Below are positions 53,133-61,256 of a stretch of DNA of 64,000 nucleotides, in pieces. Location of the stretch: assembly GCF_036084755.1 (NCBI RefSeq), contig NZ_CP107968.1:4922501-4986500 (forward strand), given 5' to 3'. Source of the stretch: Streptomyces sp. NBC_00370. GTDB lineage: Bacteria > Actinomycetota > Actinomycetes > Streptomycetales > Streptomycetaceae. Every line of letters begins with the position of its first letter. Position 1 is the stretch's first letter. The position numbers were made by a program, and so were the translations under genes. The notes beneath the pieces were generated by a model. It ran no database searches. It saw only the letters and a program-made list of their open reading frames with translations, and was not told the origin of the DNA.

Positions 53133-54796
53133 CTCGTCTGTCGCCATGGTTGGTAGATGCCTTCGCCCGTCGCGACGAGGTCGACCCAGCTCCGCCCGGC
53201 CGGATGGCCGCAGCGGCGGGCGCAGCCCGACCAGTGGACGGGCGGGTCGTCCGGGTGCCGGCGCGGGGCCGCGTCGGACCGTACGTCCGAGAGCGCCTTC
53301 GCACAGCCGGGCCGGCCGGTGCACGCGCTCACGCCGTACCAGGGGGAGGTGACGTCGGTGATCAGGCCCGCCGTGCGGAGGCGGGCCAGCAGGTCACGCG
53401 CGGCGGCGGGGGCGAGGCCGGGGATCACGACGCCACGCCAGGGGGTGACGCGCAGCTCACCCGTTCCGCTGCGGGTGTCCTGCAACAGCCGCCACTGCGC
53501 GACGCTGAGGCGGCCGAGCGGCGCGTAGACGGAGACGGCGGTGGTGCCGTCGCGGGGGGAGTGGATGAGACCGGGCGGGGGCTGCGCGCCGGGGACGTGA
53601 GGGCGGGCAGTGCCGGCGTCGGGCGACGGGGGTATCGCGGTGGAGTCCGGCCCGGGTGTGCTGCCCGGCCCGGCGGTGGCCTCCGGCAGGGGGGTGGCCT
53701 CGGGGTCCGGCCCTGCCGTGAACTCCGGCCCCGGCGTGGGGTCCGGCCCAGCCGTGAACTCCGGCCCCGGCGTGGGGTCCGGCCCAGCCGTGAACTCCGG
53801 CCCCGGCGCCAGCGTGCTGCAGGGCGCGGCGGTGGCCTCCGGCCCCGCATTGCCCGGCTCCGCCGTGGCGTCCGGGTTGGCGAGCGTTTCCGGTCCTGCG
53901 GACTGGTTGCGCCCTGCCTGGATCGCCCGCTCTGTGGTGGTGTCGGGCGCCTGGACGGTGTCCCGGTCTGCGGCGGCACCGGGCCCTGCCGTGTCGCCCG
54001 GCTCCGCCGTGGCGCCCCCGGTCGCCAGGAGGCCCGCCGCGCGCAGCGCGCCCTCCACCGCCCCGGCCAAGCCGTGGCCGTCCGGCAACTCCCTTACGCG
54101 CCAGGCGCCCGAGCCGGTCGCCTCCGCCAGCGTGAGGAACGTCTCCGCCGCCACCAGTGCCGCCTTCGGGGCGTTCGCGGCCAGGACGACCGGGCCGCCT
54201 GTCCTGTTCGTGCCGGTACGTACCGTCGCCGATCCGTCGGGCCGTGCGAGCAACGTCACATCGGCGCCCAGCTCAGCGACATCGCCCCGGCCGTCGTCCA
54301 GCGCGAACAGGAAGCGGCCGGAAAGTCCCGTCGCCGCCGGGCTCGCGCAGAGCAGCCCGTCCAGTTCGCGGGCCCACAACTGGACGTCCGTGTACGGGAC
54401 TTCGTCCAGTCCGGCCAGCGGTGACGCGACGATGTTGCGGACCCGCTCGTGCTCCTCCGACGGCAGCAGACCGGCGTCGTACAGCAGCCGCGCCAGCTCG
54501 CCGCCGCAGCTCTCGCCCAGACCGCGCAGCTGGACGTTGCCTCGGGACGTGAGGTCGAGATGGCCGTCGCCAAGACGCTCCGCGGCCGACGCCAGCACCT
54601 CCGCCTGACGGAACGTCAGGAGTCCGGCGGGCAGCCGAAGTCGCGCGAGGCGGCCGTCGTCGGCCGGATGCAGCCGCAGCGCGCCGGGGCACGCGTCGCC
54701 GCGCTCGCGTACGGCGGGGCCGCGCTCCCGTGCGGGAGCTTCGTCCCGGTTCACGGGTGTTGGCGAGGTCGGCGGCATGGCGGCGAGCATACCCAC
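53129..54796 (-). CDS. cobG: Precorrin-3B synthase with a repeat-rich insert
   Basis: A 555-residue sulfite/nitrite-reductase-like monooxygenase. The N-terminal ferredoxin-like part has RLPAGLLTFRQAEVLASAAE and LTSRGNVQLRGLG. The C-terminal part has the 4Fe-4S ligands CTGRPGC and, further on, CARRCG. Between them, about residues 265-425, lies an insert rich in Ala, Pro, Gly, Asp and Thr, including three copies of a 12-residue unit (TAGPDPTPGPEF). CobG uses oxygen to make precorrin-3B. GTG 54796 has AAGAGG six bases ahead; ATG 54790 or 54778 are alternatives. Confidence 0.9.
   Translation of the reverse strand: MGMLAAMPPTSPTPVNRDEAPARERGPAVRERGDACPGALRLHPADDGRLARLRLPAGLLTFRQAEVLASAAERLGDGHLDLTSRGNVQLRGLGESCGGELARLLYDAGLLPSEEHERVRNIVASPLAGLDEVPYTDVQLWARELDGLLCASPAATGLSGRFLFALDDGRGDVAELGADVTLLARPDGSATVRTGTNRTGGPVVLAANAPKAALVAAETFLTLAEATGSGAWRVRELPDGHGLAGAVEGALRAAGLLATGGATAEPGDTAGPGAAADRDTVQAPDTTTERAIQAGRNQSAGPETLANPDATAEPGNAGPEATAAPCSTLAPGPEFTAGPDPTPGPEFTAGPDPTPGPEFTAGPDPEATPLPEATAGPGSTPGPDSTAIPPSPDAGTARPHVPGAQPPPGLIHSPRDGTTAVSVYAPLGRLSVAQWRLLQDTRSGTGELRVTPWRGVVIPGLAPAAARDLLARLRTAGLITDVTSPWYGVSACTGRPGCAKALSDVRSDAAPRRHPDDPPVHWSGCARRCGHPAGRSWVDLVATGEGIYQPWRQTR
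53705..53810. repeat. 36-base tandem repeat inside cobG
   Basis: Three head-to-tail copies of a 36-base unit (start of unit: GTCCGGCCCAGCCGTGAACT) at 53705, 53741 and 53777, the third incomplete. Copies differ by one base. They stay in frame and encode a 12-residue repeat, so copy number can change without breaking the gene. Confidence 0.9.
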
Positions 54797-54869
54797 GTGC
54801 GCCTCTTCGCTCCCCTGCCGGACGCCGGGGCCCCTTCAGGCGCTCTCCCGGCCGATGACCTGCACCACC

Positions 54870-54875
54870 TACTAT
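54870..54875 (+). promoter_or_regulatory. Possible -10 element of cobN
   Basis: TACTAT fits a TANNNT -10 box and lies directly before the riboswitch. No good -35 hexamer is visible, so this is only suggestive. Confidence 0.3.
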
Positions 54876-55016
54876 GCAGAGCGGCGGGCCGCCGGATCCC
54901 GGGCCCGCCATCGCCAGGACGGCGATCAGGGAGGAAGCCCGGTGCGAAGCCGGCGCGGTCCCGCCACTGTGAGCCGGGCGAAAGCCGGGCGAGCCAGGAA
55001 CTCCCGCCGTCCGACC
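54875..55016 (+). promoter_or_regulatory. Cobalamin riboswitch
   Basis: The leader of cobN contains the cobalamin aptamer core: GGAAGCCCGGTGCGAAGCC at 54933-54951, followed by CGGTCCCGCCACTGTGAGC at 54956-54974 (the B12 box) and GCCAGGAACTCCC. GC-rich paired arms (GGCGGGCC / GGCCCGCC) precede the core. Bound adenosylcobalamin would block cobN expression, probably by hiding the ribosome site or by early termination. The boundaries are approximate. Confidence 0.9.
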
Positions 55017-55057
55017 TACCGCCCGGGGCGCGGACCCCGAGGAAGGCCAGCCGGCTC

Positions 55058-58000
55058 ATGATCCTGCTCCTGTCCACGTCCGACACCGACCTGCTCAGCG
55101 CGCGCGCCGCCAACGCGGCGGAGAGCCCCGTGCCGTACCGCTTCGCCAACCCGGCGCGGCTGCCGCTCGACGAGCTGCCCGCGCTGCTCGACGGCGCGGA
55201 CCTCGTCGTCGTACGGCTCCTCGGCGGTCTGCGCGCCTGGCAGGACGGCATCGACCTGCTCCTCGCGCGCGACCTGCCTGTGGTGGTCCTCACAGGCGAG
55301 CAGGCGCCCGACGCGCAGTTGATGGAGGCGTCGACCGTCCCGATCGGGATCGCGGCCGAGGCGCACGCGTATCTCGCGCACGGCGGCCCGGCCAACCTGG
55401 ACCAGCTCGCGCGGTTCCTCTCCGACACGGTCCTGCTGACCGGGCACGGCTTCGAGCCGCCGGCCCCCGCTCCGACCTGGGGCGAGCTGGAGCGCACCGC
55501 GTCGCCCTCCGCTGAAGGGCCGCTGATCGCGGTGCTCTACTACCGCGCCCACCACATGAGCGGCAACACCGCCTTCGTCGACACCCTCTGCTCCGCGATC
55601 GAGAACGCGGGCGGCCGGGCCCTGCCGCTGTACGTGGCGTCCCTGCGCGCCCCCGAACCCGAGCTGCTGGCCGCGCTGGGCGCCGCCGACGCGCTCGTCA
55701 CGACCGTGCTCGCCGCGGGCGGTACGAAGCCCGCGCAGGCGTCGGCGGGCGAGGACGACGAGTCGTGGGACGCGGGCGCGCTCGCCGCGCTCGGCGTGCC
55801 GATCCTCCAGGCGCTGTGCCTGACCGGGTCGCGCGCCGCGTGGGAGGAGAGCGACGAGGGCCTTTCGCCGCTGGACGCGGCCGGGCAGGTCGCCGTACCG
55901 GAGTTCGACGGGCGGCTGATCACCGTGCCGTTCTCCTTCAAGGAGATCGACGAGGACGGGCTGCCCGCCTACGTCGCCGACCCGGAGCGGGCCGCGCGGG
56001 TGGCCGGGATCGCCGTACGGCACGCGCGGCTGCGCCATATCCCCAACCCCGACAAGCGGTTGGCGCTCGTCCTCTCCGCGTACCCGACGAAGCACTCGCG
56101 GATCGGCAACGCCGTCGGGCTCGACACCCCGGCGAGCGCGGTCGCGCTGCTGCGCCGACTGGCCGCCGAGGGCTACGACTTCGGCGACGAGCCCGTACCC
56201 GGCCTTGAGTCCGGCGACGGTGACGAGCTGATCTACGCCCTGATCGAGGCCGGCGGGCACGACCAGGAATGGCTCACCGAGGAGCAGCTGGCCCGTAACC
56301 CGGTGCGGATACCGGCCGCCGACTACCGGCGCTGGTACGGGCAACTGCCCGCCGTGCTGCGGGAGTCGGTCGAGCGGCACTGGGGGCCGCCGCCGGGCGA
56401 GATGTTCCTGGACCGCAGCCGGACCGCCAACGGCGGTGACCCGGACGGCGACATCGTCCTGGCCGCGCTGCGCCGGGGCAATCTGCTGATCCTCATCCAG
56501 CCGCCGCGCGGCTTCGGCGAGAACCCCATCGCGATCTACCACGACCCCGATCTGCCGCCTTCGCACCACTACTTGGCCGCCTACCGGTGGATCCAGGCGG
56601 CGCGCGAGGACGGCGGTTTCGGCGCCGACGCGATGATCCACCTCGGCAAGCACGGCAACCTGGAATGGCTGCCCGGCAAGAACGCCGGCCTGTCCGCCGC
56701 CTGCGCGCCGGACGCGGCCCTCGGCGATCTGCCGCTGATCTACCCGTTCCTCGTCAACGACCCGGGCGAGGGCACCCAGGCCAAGCGCCGGGTGCACGCG
56801 ACGCTCGTGGACCACCTCGTACCGCCGATGGCCCGCGCCGAGTCGTACGGCGACATCGCGCGCCTTGAGCAACTGCTCGACGAGCACGCGGCCATCGCGT
56901 CGATGGACCCGGCGAAGCTGCCCGCGATCCGCGCCCAGATCTGGACGCTGATCCAGGCGGCCAAGCTCGACCACGACCTCGGCCTTGAGGACCGGCCCGA
57001 CGACGACGGCTTCGACGAGTTCATCCTCCATGTCGACGGCTGGCTCTGCGAGATCAAGGACGCGCAGATCCGCGACGGGCTGCACGTCCTGGGCGGCGCC
57101 CCGGCCGGCGACGCGCGCGTCAGTCTCGTCCTGGCGATCCTGCGCGCCCGGCAGATCTGGGGCGGTACGACCTCGCTGCCCGGACTGCGCGAGGCGCTCG
57201 GCCTGGACGAGTCGGCGGCGACCCGCACCACGGCCGACGAGGCGGAGGAGCGGGCGCGTGCGCTCGTCCAGGCGATGGAGGACGCGGACTGGGACCCGGC
57301 CGCCGTCGCCGGCGTAACGGCCGGGCACGGCAAGGCCGTTGCCGACATCCTGGAGTTCGCGGCCCGCGAGGTCGTGCCGCGGCTCGCCGCGACGACGGAC
57401 GAGATCGACCACGCCGTCCTCGCGCTGAACGGCGGCTTCGTACCGTCGGGTCCCTCCGGATCGCCGCTGCGCGGCCTGGTCAACGTCCTGCCGACGGGCC
57501 GCAACTTCTACTCCGTCGACCCCAAGGCCGTACCGTCCAGGCTCGCCTGGGAGACCGGCCAGGCGCTCGCCGAATCCCTCCTGGAGCGCTACCGCACCGA
57601 CAACGGCGACTGGCCGACCTCGGTCGGGCTCTCGCTGTGGGGCACGAGCGCGATGCGCACCTCGGGCGACGACATCGCCGAGGCGCTGGCGCTGCTGGGG
57701 ATCCGGCCGGTCTGGGACGACGCTTCGCGGCGCGTGACAGGCCTTGAGCCGGTCTCCGCAACCGAGTTGGGCCGCCCCCGCATCGACGTCACGCTGCGCA
57801 TCAGCGGCTTCTTCCGCGACGCCTTCCCGCACGCCATCGGGCTGCTGGACGACGCCGTACGGCTCGCCGCCTCACTGGACGAGCCCGCCGACGCCAACTA
57901 CATCCGCGCGCACGCCCAGGCCGACCTCGCGGAGCACGGCGACGAACGCCGCGCCACGACCCGTATCTTCGGCTCCCGGCCAGGCACGTACGGCGCGGGC

Positions 58001-58702
58001 ATCCTCCAGCTCATCGACAGCCGGGACTGGCGCACCGACGCCGACCTGGCCGAGGTCTACACGGTGTGGGGCGGGTACGCGTACGGCCGCGAACTCGACG
58101 GGCGGCCCGCGCGCGGGGAGATGGAGACGGCGTACAAGCGCATCGCCGTCGCCGCGAAGAACACCGACACCCGCGAGCACGACATCGCGGACTCCGACGA
58201 CTACTTCCAGTACCACGGCGGCATGGTCGCGACCGTGCGCGCGCTCAAGGGCACGGCGCCCGAGGCGTACATCGGCGACTCGACCCGGCCCGAGACGGTC
58301 CGCACCCGCACCCTGGTCGAGGAGACGTCGCGGGTCTTCCGCGCCCGGGTGGTCAACCCCCGCTGGATCGCGGCGATGCGGCGGCACGGCTACAAGGGCG
58401 CCTTCGAACTGGCGGCGACCGTCGACTACCTCTTCGGGTACGACGCGACGACGGGCGTCGTGGCCGACTGGATGTACGACAAGCTCACCGAGACGTACGT
58501 ACTGGACCCGGAGAACCGGGAGTTCCTGCAAGAGGCCAACCCCTGGGCGCTGCACGGCATCGCGGAGCGGCTGCTGGAGGCGGAGTCGCGCGGGATGTGG
58601 GCGAAGCCGGACCCGGCGGTGCTGGACGCGCTGCGGGCGGCGTTCCTGGAGACCGAGGGGGAGTTGGAGGGCTCGTCGGAGGGCTCGGCGGAGGGGTCCT
58701 AG
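55058..58702 (+). CDS. cobN: Cobaltochelatase large subunit CobN
   Basis: A 1214-residue ATP-dependent cobaltochelatase subunit inserting cobalt into hydrogenobyrinate a,c-diamide. It shares the whole-length pattern of ChlH/BchH: an N-terminal helical part (ILLLSTSDTDLLSARAAN), the conserved IHLGKHGNLEWLPGKN (about 526-541), LPTGRNFYSVDP (about 808-819) and a C-terminal VFRARVVNPRWIAAM block. It needs CobS and CobT, which are not in this window. The ATG at 55058 follows the riboswitch with GAGGAAGG eleven bases ahead. The tail is a short Glu/Ser/Gly repeat. Confidence 0.96.
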   Translation: MILLLSTSDTDLLSARAANAAESPVPYRFANPARLPLDELPALLDGADLVVVRLLGGLRAWQDGIDLLLARDLPVVVLTGEQAPDAQLMEASTVPIGIAAEAHAYLAHGGPANLDQLARFLSDTVLLTGHGFEPPAPAPTWGELERTASPSAEGPLIAVLYYRAHHMSGNTAFVDTLCSAIENAGGRALPLYVASLRAPEPELLAALGAADALVTTVLAAGGTKPAQASAGEDDESWDAGALAALGVPILQALCLTGSRAAWEESDEGLSPLDAAGQVAVPEFDGRLITVPFSFKEIDEDGLPAYVADPERAARVAGIAVRHARLRHIPNPDKRLALVLSAYPTKHSRIGNAVGLDTPASAVALLRRLAAEGYDFGDEPVPGLESGDGDELIYALIEAGGHDQEWLTEEQLARNPVRIPAADYRRWYGQLPAVLRESVERHWGPPPGEMFLDRSRTANGGDPDGDIVLAALRRGNLLILIQPPRGFGENPIAIYHDPDLPPSHHYLAAYRWIQAAREDGGFGADAMIHLGKHGNLEWLPGKNAGLSAACAPDAALGDLPLIYPFLVNDPGEGTQAKRRVHATLVDHLVPPMARAESYGDIARLEQLLDEHAAIASMDPAKLPAIRAQIWTLIQAAKLDHDLGLEDRPDDDGFDEFILHVDGWLCEIKDAQIRDGLHVLGGAPAGDARVSLVLAILRARQIWGGTTSLPGLREALGLDESAATRTTADEAEERARALVQAMEDADWDPAAVAGVTAGHGKAVADILEFAAREVVPRLAATTDEIDHAVLALNGGFVPSGPSGSPLRGLVNVLPTGRNFYSVDPKAVPSRLAWETGQALAESLLERYRTDNGDWPTSVGLSLWGTSAMRTSGDDIAEALALLGIRPVWDDASRRVTGLEPVSATELGRPRIDVTLRISGFFRDAFPHAIGLLDDAVRLAASLDEPADANYIRAHAQADLAEHGDERRATTRIFGSRPGTYGAGILQLIDSRDWRTDADLAEVYTVWGGYAYGRELDGRPARGEMETAYKRIAVAAKNTDTREHDIADSDDYFQYHGGMVATVRALKGTAPEAYIGDSTRPETVRTRTLVEETSRVFRARVVNPRWIAAMRRHGYKGAFELAATVDYLFGYDATTGVVADWMYDKLTETYVLDPENREFLQEANPWALHGIAERLLEAESRGMWAKPDPAVLDALRAAFLETEGELEGSSEGSAEGS

Positions 58703-58768
58703 GAGGGGTCTTAGAAGGCTCGTCGGGGGGCGGGGACGCATAACGGCTCCGCCACCCCGTCAGCCACC

Positions 58769-58790
58769 GGCCACCCCACGTTCACCGTGC
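58769..58790 (+). promoter_or_regulatory. Candidate PHO box before the alkaline phosphatase gene
   Basis: Two 11-base units, GGCCACCCCAC and GTTCACCGTGC, match the direct-repeat unit of the Streptomyces PhoP box (GTTCACC plus four bases) at 5 of 7 and 7 of 7 core positions. They lie about 85 bases before the start. A single strong repeat makes this tentative. Confidence 0.4.
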
Positions 58791-58872
58791 GGTACTTCAT
58801 GCGCGCCTATGGTCCTGGCGATGCCTTGCCGATGCCTTGGCAAAGCCGGGTAAAGACTCACTAGGAGCTGTT

Positions 58873-60168
58873 GTGAACACACGCGTGCGTAATACACGGA
58901 TGTGGGGTGCGTCGGGGGCGGCAGCGGCGGCCGCGGTCGTGGCGACCATGGTGATCAGCCCGACGTTCGGAGCCTCGGCGAGCGCCCCGCAGGTCGCGGC
59001 GAAGGCCAAGGCCCCGAAGGCGAAGAACGTCATCTTCATCAACGGCGACGGCATGGGCGCCGCCGCACGCGAGGCCGCCCGGCTGAACCTGACCGGTCTG
59101 TACGGTCAGCTCAACATGGACAAGCTGACCAACTCCGGCCAGCTGACCACCACTCCGGACGACCCGAAGGCCGTCATCACGGACTCGGCCGCCGTCGCCA
59201 CCGCCTGGGCGACGGGCGAGAAGACGTACAACGGCGCGATCAGCGTCGACGTCGACGGCAACCGTCTCGCCACGCTCGGCCAGCAGGCCAAGTCGGCGGG
59301 CAAGGCAACAGGTCTCGTCACCACGGCGCAGGTCACCGACGCCTCGCCCGCCGCCTTCTTCGCCAACAGCGCGGACCGCAGCAAGCAGGACGACATCGCG
59401 CGCCAGTACCTCGACGTCAGCAAGCCCGACGTGATCCTGGGCGGCGGCGAGGACTGGTGGCTGCCGAAGGGCACCCCGGGCGCGTTCAAGGACAAGCCCG
59501 CCGAGGACCCGGCCGAGGGCAGCGTCGGCACCCAGGGCAACCTCATCAACAAGGCCAAGAAGGCCGGTTACTCGTACGTCTCCAGCGCCAAGCAGCTCGA
59601 CAAGGCCAAGAACGGCAAGATCCTGGGCCTGTTCAGCAACGAGGAGATGTTCCAGCAGCGCCCCGAGGGCCAGGGCGACATCTACGACCCGGTCGTCGAC
59701 CTGCCGACCATGACGACCAAGGCCCTGGGCAGCCTGGAGAAGAACAAGAAGGGCTTCTTCCTCATGGTCGAGGAGGAGGGCACCGACGAGTTCGCGCACT
59801 CCAACAACGGTGCCAAGCTGCTGCAGTCGATGCGGCAGCTGGAGAAGACGGTCGCGGTCGCCCGCGCGTACGTGGCGACGCACCCGGACACCCTGCTCGT
59901 CGTCACCGCCGACCACGAGACGGGCGGCCTGGCGGTCGAGGAGACCGACACGGCCGACGAGTCGGGCGACGGGATCTCGGCCGAGGACGGGCCGTTCTCG
60001 ATCCGGGGCAGCGAGAAGAAGTTCTACCTCGACTGGACGACGTCGGGCCACACGAGCGTGGACGTCGCGGTGACGGCGAGCGGCCCGCTCTCGGACCGCT
60101 TCTCGGGCAAGCACCCGAACACGTACGTGCACGACGTGCTGTCGGAGGTCCTGGCGCCGCGCCGCTGA
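58873..60168 (+). CDS. Secreted alkaline phosphatase
   Basis: A 431-residue alkaline phosphatase of the PhoA type. The signal peptide (RMWGASGAAAAAAVVATMVI) ends near ASASA. The metal Asp D59 is in INGDGMG. The phosphorylated Ser S105 follows D104 (VITDSAAVATAWATG). Later ligands are in EEEGTDEFAHSNN and VTADHETGG, and SGHTSVDV provides the last His. All zinc and magnesium ligands seem present. It hydrolyses phosphomonoesters outside the cell. GTG at 58873 has AGGAG (58863-58867) upstream, and a tentative PHO box lies further up. Confidence 0.93.
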   Translation: MNTRVRNTRMWGASGAAAAAAVVATMVISPTFGASASAPQVAAKAKAPKAKNVIFINGDGMGAAAREAARLNLTGLYGQLNMDKLTNSGQLTTTPDDPKAVITDSAAVATAWATGEKTYNGAISVDVDGNRLATLGQQAKSAGKATGLVTTAQVTDASPAAFFANSADRSKQDDIARQYLDVSKPDVILGGGEDWWLPKGTPGAFKDKPAEDPAEGSVGTQGNLINKAKKAGYSYVSSAKQLDKAKNGKILGLFSNEEMFQQRPEGQGDIYDPVVDLPTMTTKALGSLEKNKKGFFLMVEEEGTDEFAHSNNGAKLLQSMRQLEKTVAVARAYVATHPDTLLVVTADHETGGLAVEETDTADESGDGISAEDGPFSIRGSEKKFYLDWTTSGHTSVDVAVTASGPLSDRFSGKHPNTYVHDVLSEVLAPRR

Positions 60169-60242
60169 CCGCGTACGACCTGCACGCCGGCCCCGGGAAA
60201 CGCGCGAGCGGTCCCGGGGCCGGCCGGTCTAGGCTGACCGGA

Positions 60243-61184
60243 ATGACCGCGAACACATCCGAGGCCGGCCCCGGGACGAGACCCTTCCTGTACGTGGTCG
60301 TCTGCGCGTCCGGGATCGCCGGCGGCGTCGGCGAACTCATCACCGCCGCCCAGCGACAGGGCTGGGACGTGGGCGTGGTGGCGACCCCGCAGGGCCTGGG
60401 CTTCATCGACGCGAAGGCGATCGAGGCGCAGACGGGCTACCCGATCCGCTCGGCCTGGCGCCGCCCCGGCGACCCACGCCCCCTGCCGGACCCGGACGCC
60501 ATCGCGGTCGCCCCCGCCACGTTCAACACGATCAACAAGTGGGCGGCGGGCATCTCCGACACCCTGGCCCTCGGCATCCTCTGCGAGGCCCACGGCCTGC
60601 GCGTCCCCACGGCGGCCCTCCCGTGCGTGAACGCGGCGCAGGCAGCCCACCCGGCCTACCGCCAAAGCCTCACCCGCCTGCGGGAGATGAACGTCCGCAT
60701 CGGCACGTACGAACCACACGTCACGACGCCGGGCGTCTTCAACTGGACGGAGGCGCTGGACCTGTTGACCCCGAAGGCGCCGGACACCGACACGTACACG
60801 TACACCTGGCGGGGCGAGTTCGAGAACAAGGCCCTCAACGACCTCCACGCGGAAGGCTTCGGCCACCCGGCCGAGTTCACCGACTGGCGCACCCAACTGA
60901 CCCGCCACAGCCTCGGCTGGGTCTGCGCCCGCCGGCACGACACCCTCGTCGGCTTCGTCAACGTCGCCTGGGACGGCGGCTCCCACGCCTTCGTCCTGGA
61001 CACGGTCGTCTCCACCGTGGCCCGCTCCCAGGGCATCGGCGCGGCCCTGATCAAGGCAGCGGCCGAGGGCGCCCGCGCGGCGGGCTGCGAATGGCTGCAC
61101 GTCGACTTCGAGGAACACCTCCGCCCGTTCTACTTCGAAGCCTGCGGCTTCCGCCCCACGGAGGCGGGCCTCATCGCCCTGTGA
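60243..61184 (+). CDS. Flavoprotein / GNAT acetyltransferase fusion
   Basis: A 313-residue fusion. Residues 1-175 are a flavoprotein of the HFCD/phosphopantothenoylcysteine-decarboxylase fold (LYVVVCASGIAGGVGELIT; IAVAPATFNTINKWAAGISD; LPCVNAAQAAHPAYR). Residues 185-313 are a GNAT acetyltransferase (GWVCARRHDTLVGFVNVAWDGG; ARSQGIGAALIKAA; GCEWLHVDFEEHLRPFYFEACGF). Streptomyces genomes mostly encode such domains as separate proteins. There is no frameshift or stop between them; a Thr-rich run joins the halves. Neither substrate is known. The gene starts 74 bases after the phosphatase stop. Confidence 0.85.
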   Translation: MTANTSEAGPGTRPFLYVVVCASGIAGGVGELITAAQRQGWDVGVVATPQGLGFIDAKAIEAQTGYPIRSAWRRPGDPRPLPDPDAIAVAPATFNTINKWAAGISDTLALGILCEAHGLRVPTAALPCVNAAQAAHPAYRQSLTRLREMNVRIGTYEPHVTTPGVFNWTEALDLLTPKAPDTDTYTYTWRGEFENKALNDLHAEGFGHPAEFTDWRTQLTRHSLGWVCARRHDTLVGFVNVAWDGGSHAFVLDTVVSTVARSQGIGAALIKAAAEGARAAGCEWLHVDFEEHLRPFYFEACGFRPTEAGLIAL

Positions 61185-61256
61185 CGCGGTGGAGTAGCGT
61201 CGCCCCGACGTGGAGCCGCCGGCCGCGGCGGACAGTGACGAGAGGGCGCCGACCAC

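Noticed and set aside
53705..53810. Regular 36-base repeats considered as a CRISPR array
   Set aside because: The units are head-to-tail without spacers and lie in frame inside cobG.
53150..54424. Long plus-strand frame opposite cobG
   Set aside because: The Arg/Gly/Val-rich product has no family features; it mirrors the cobG insert.
55016..57832. A 938-codon minus-strand frame opposite cobN
   Set aside because: It is an antisense shadow of a well-supported cobN gene.
58861..60132. Long minus-strand frame opposite the alkaline phosphatase
   Set aside because: Its composition is of shadow type and the phosphatase motifs on the plus strand are complete.
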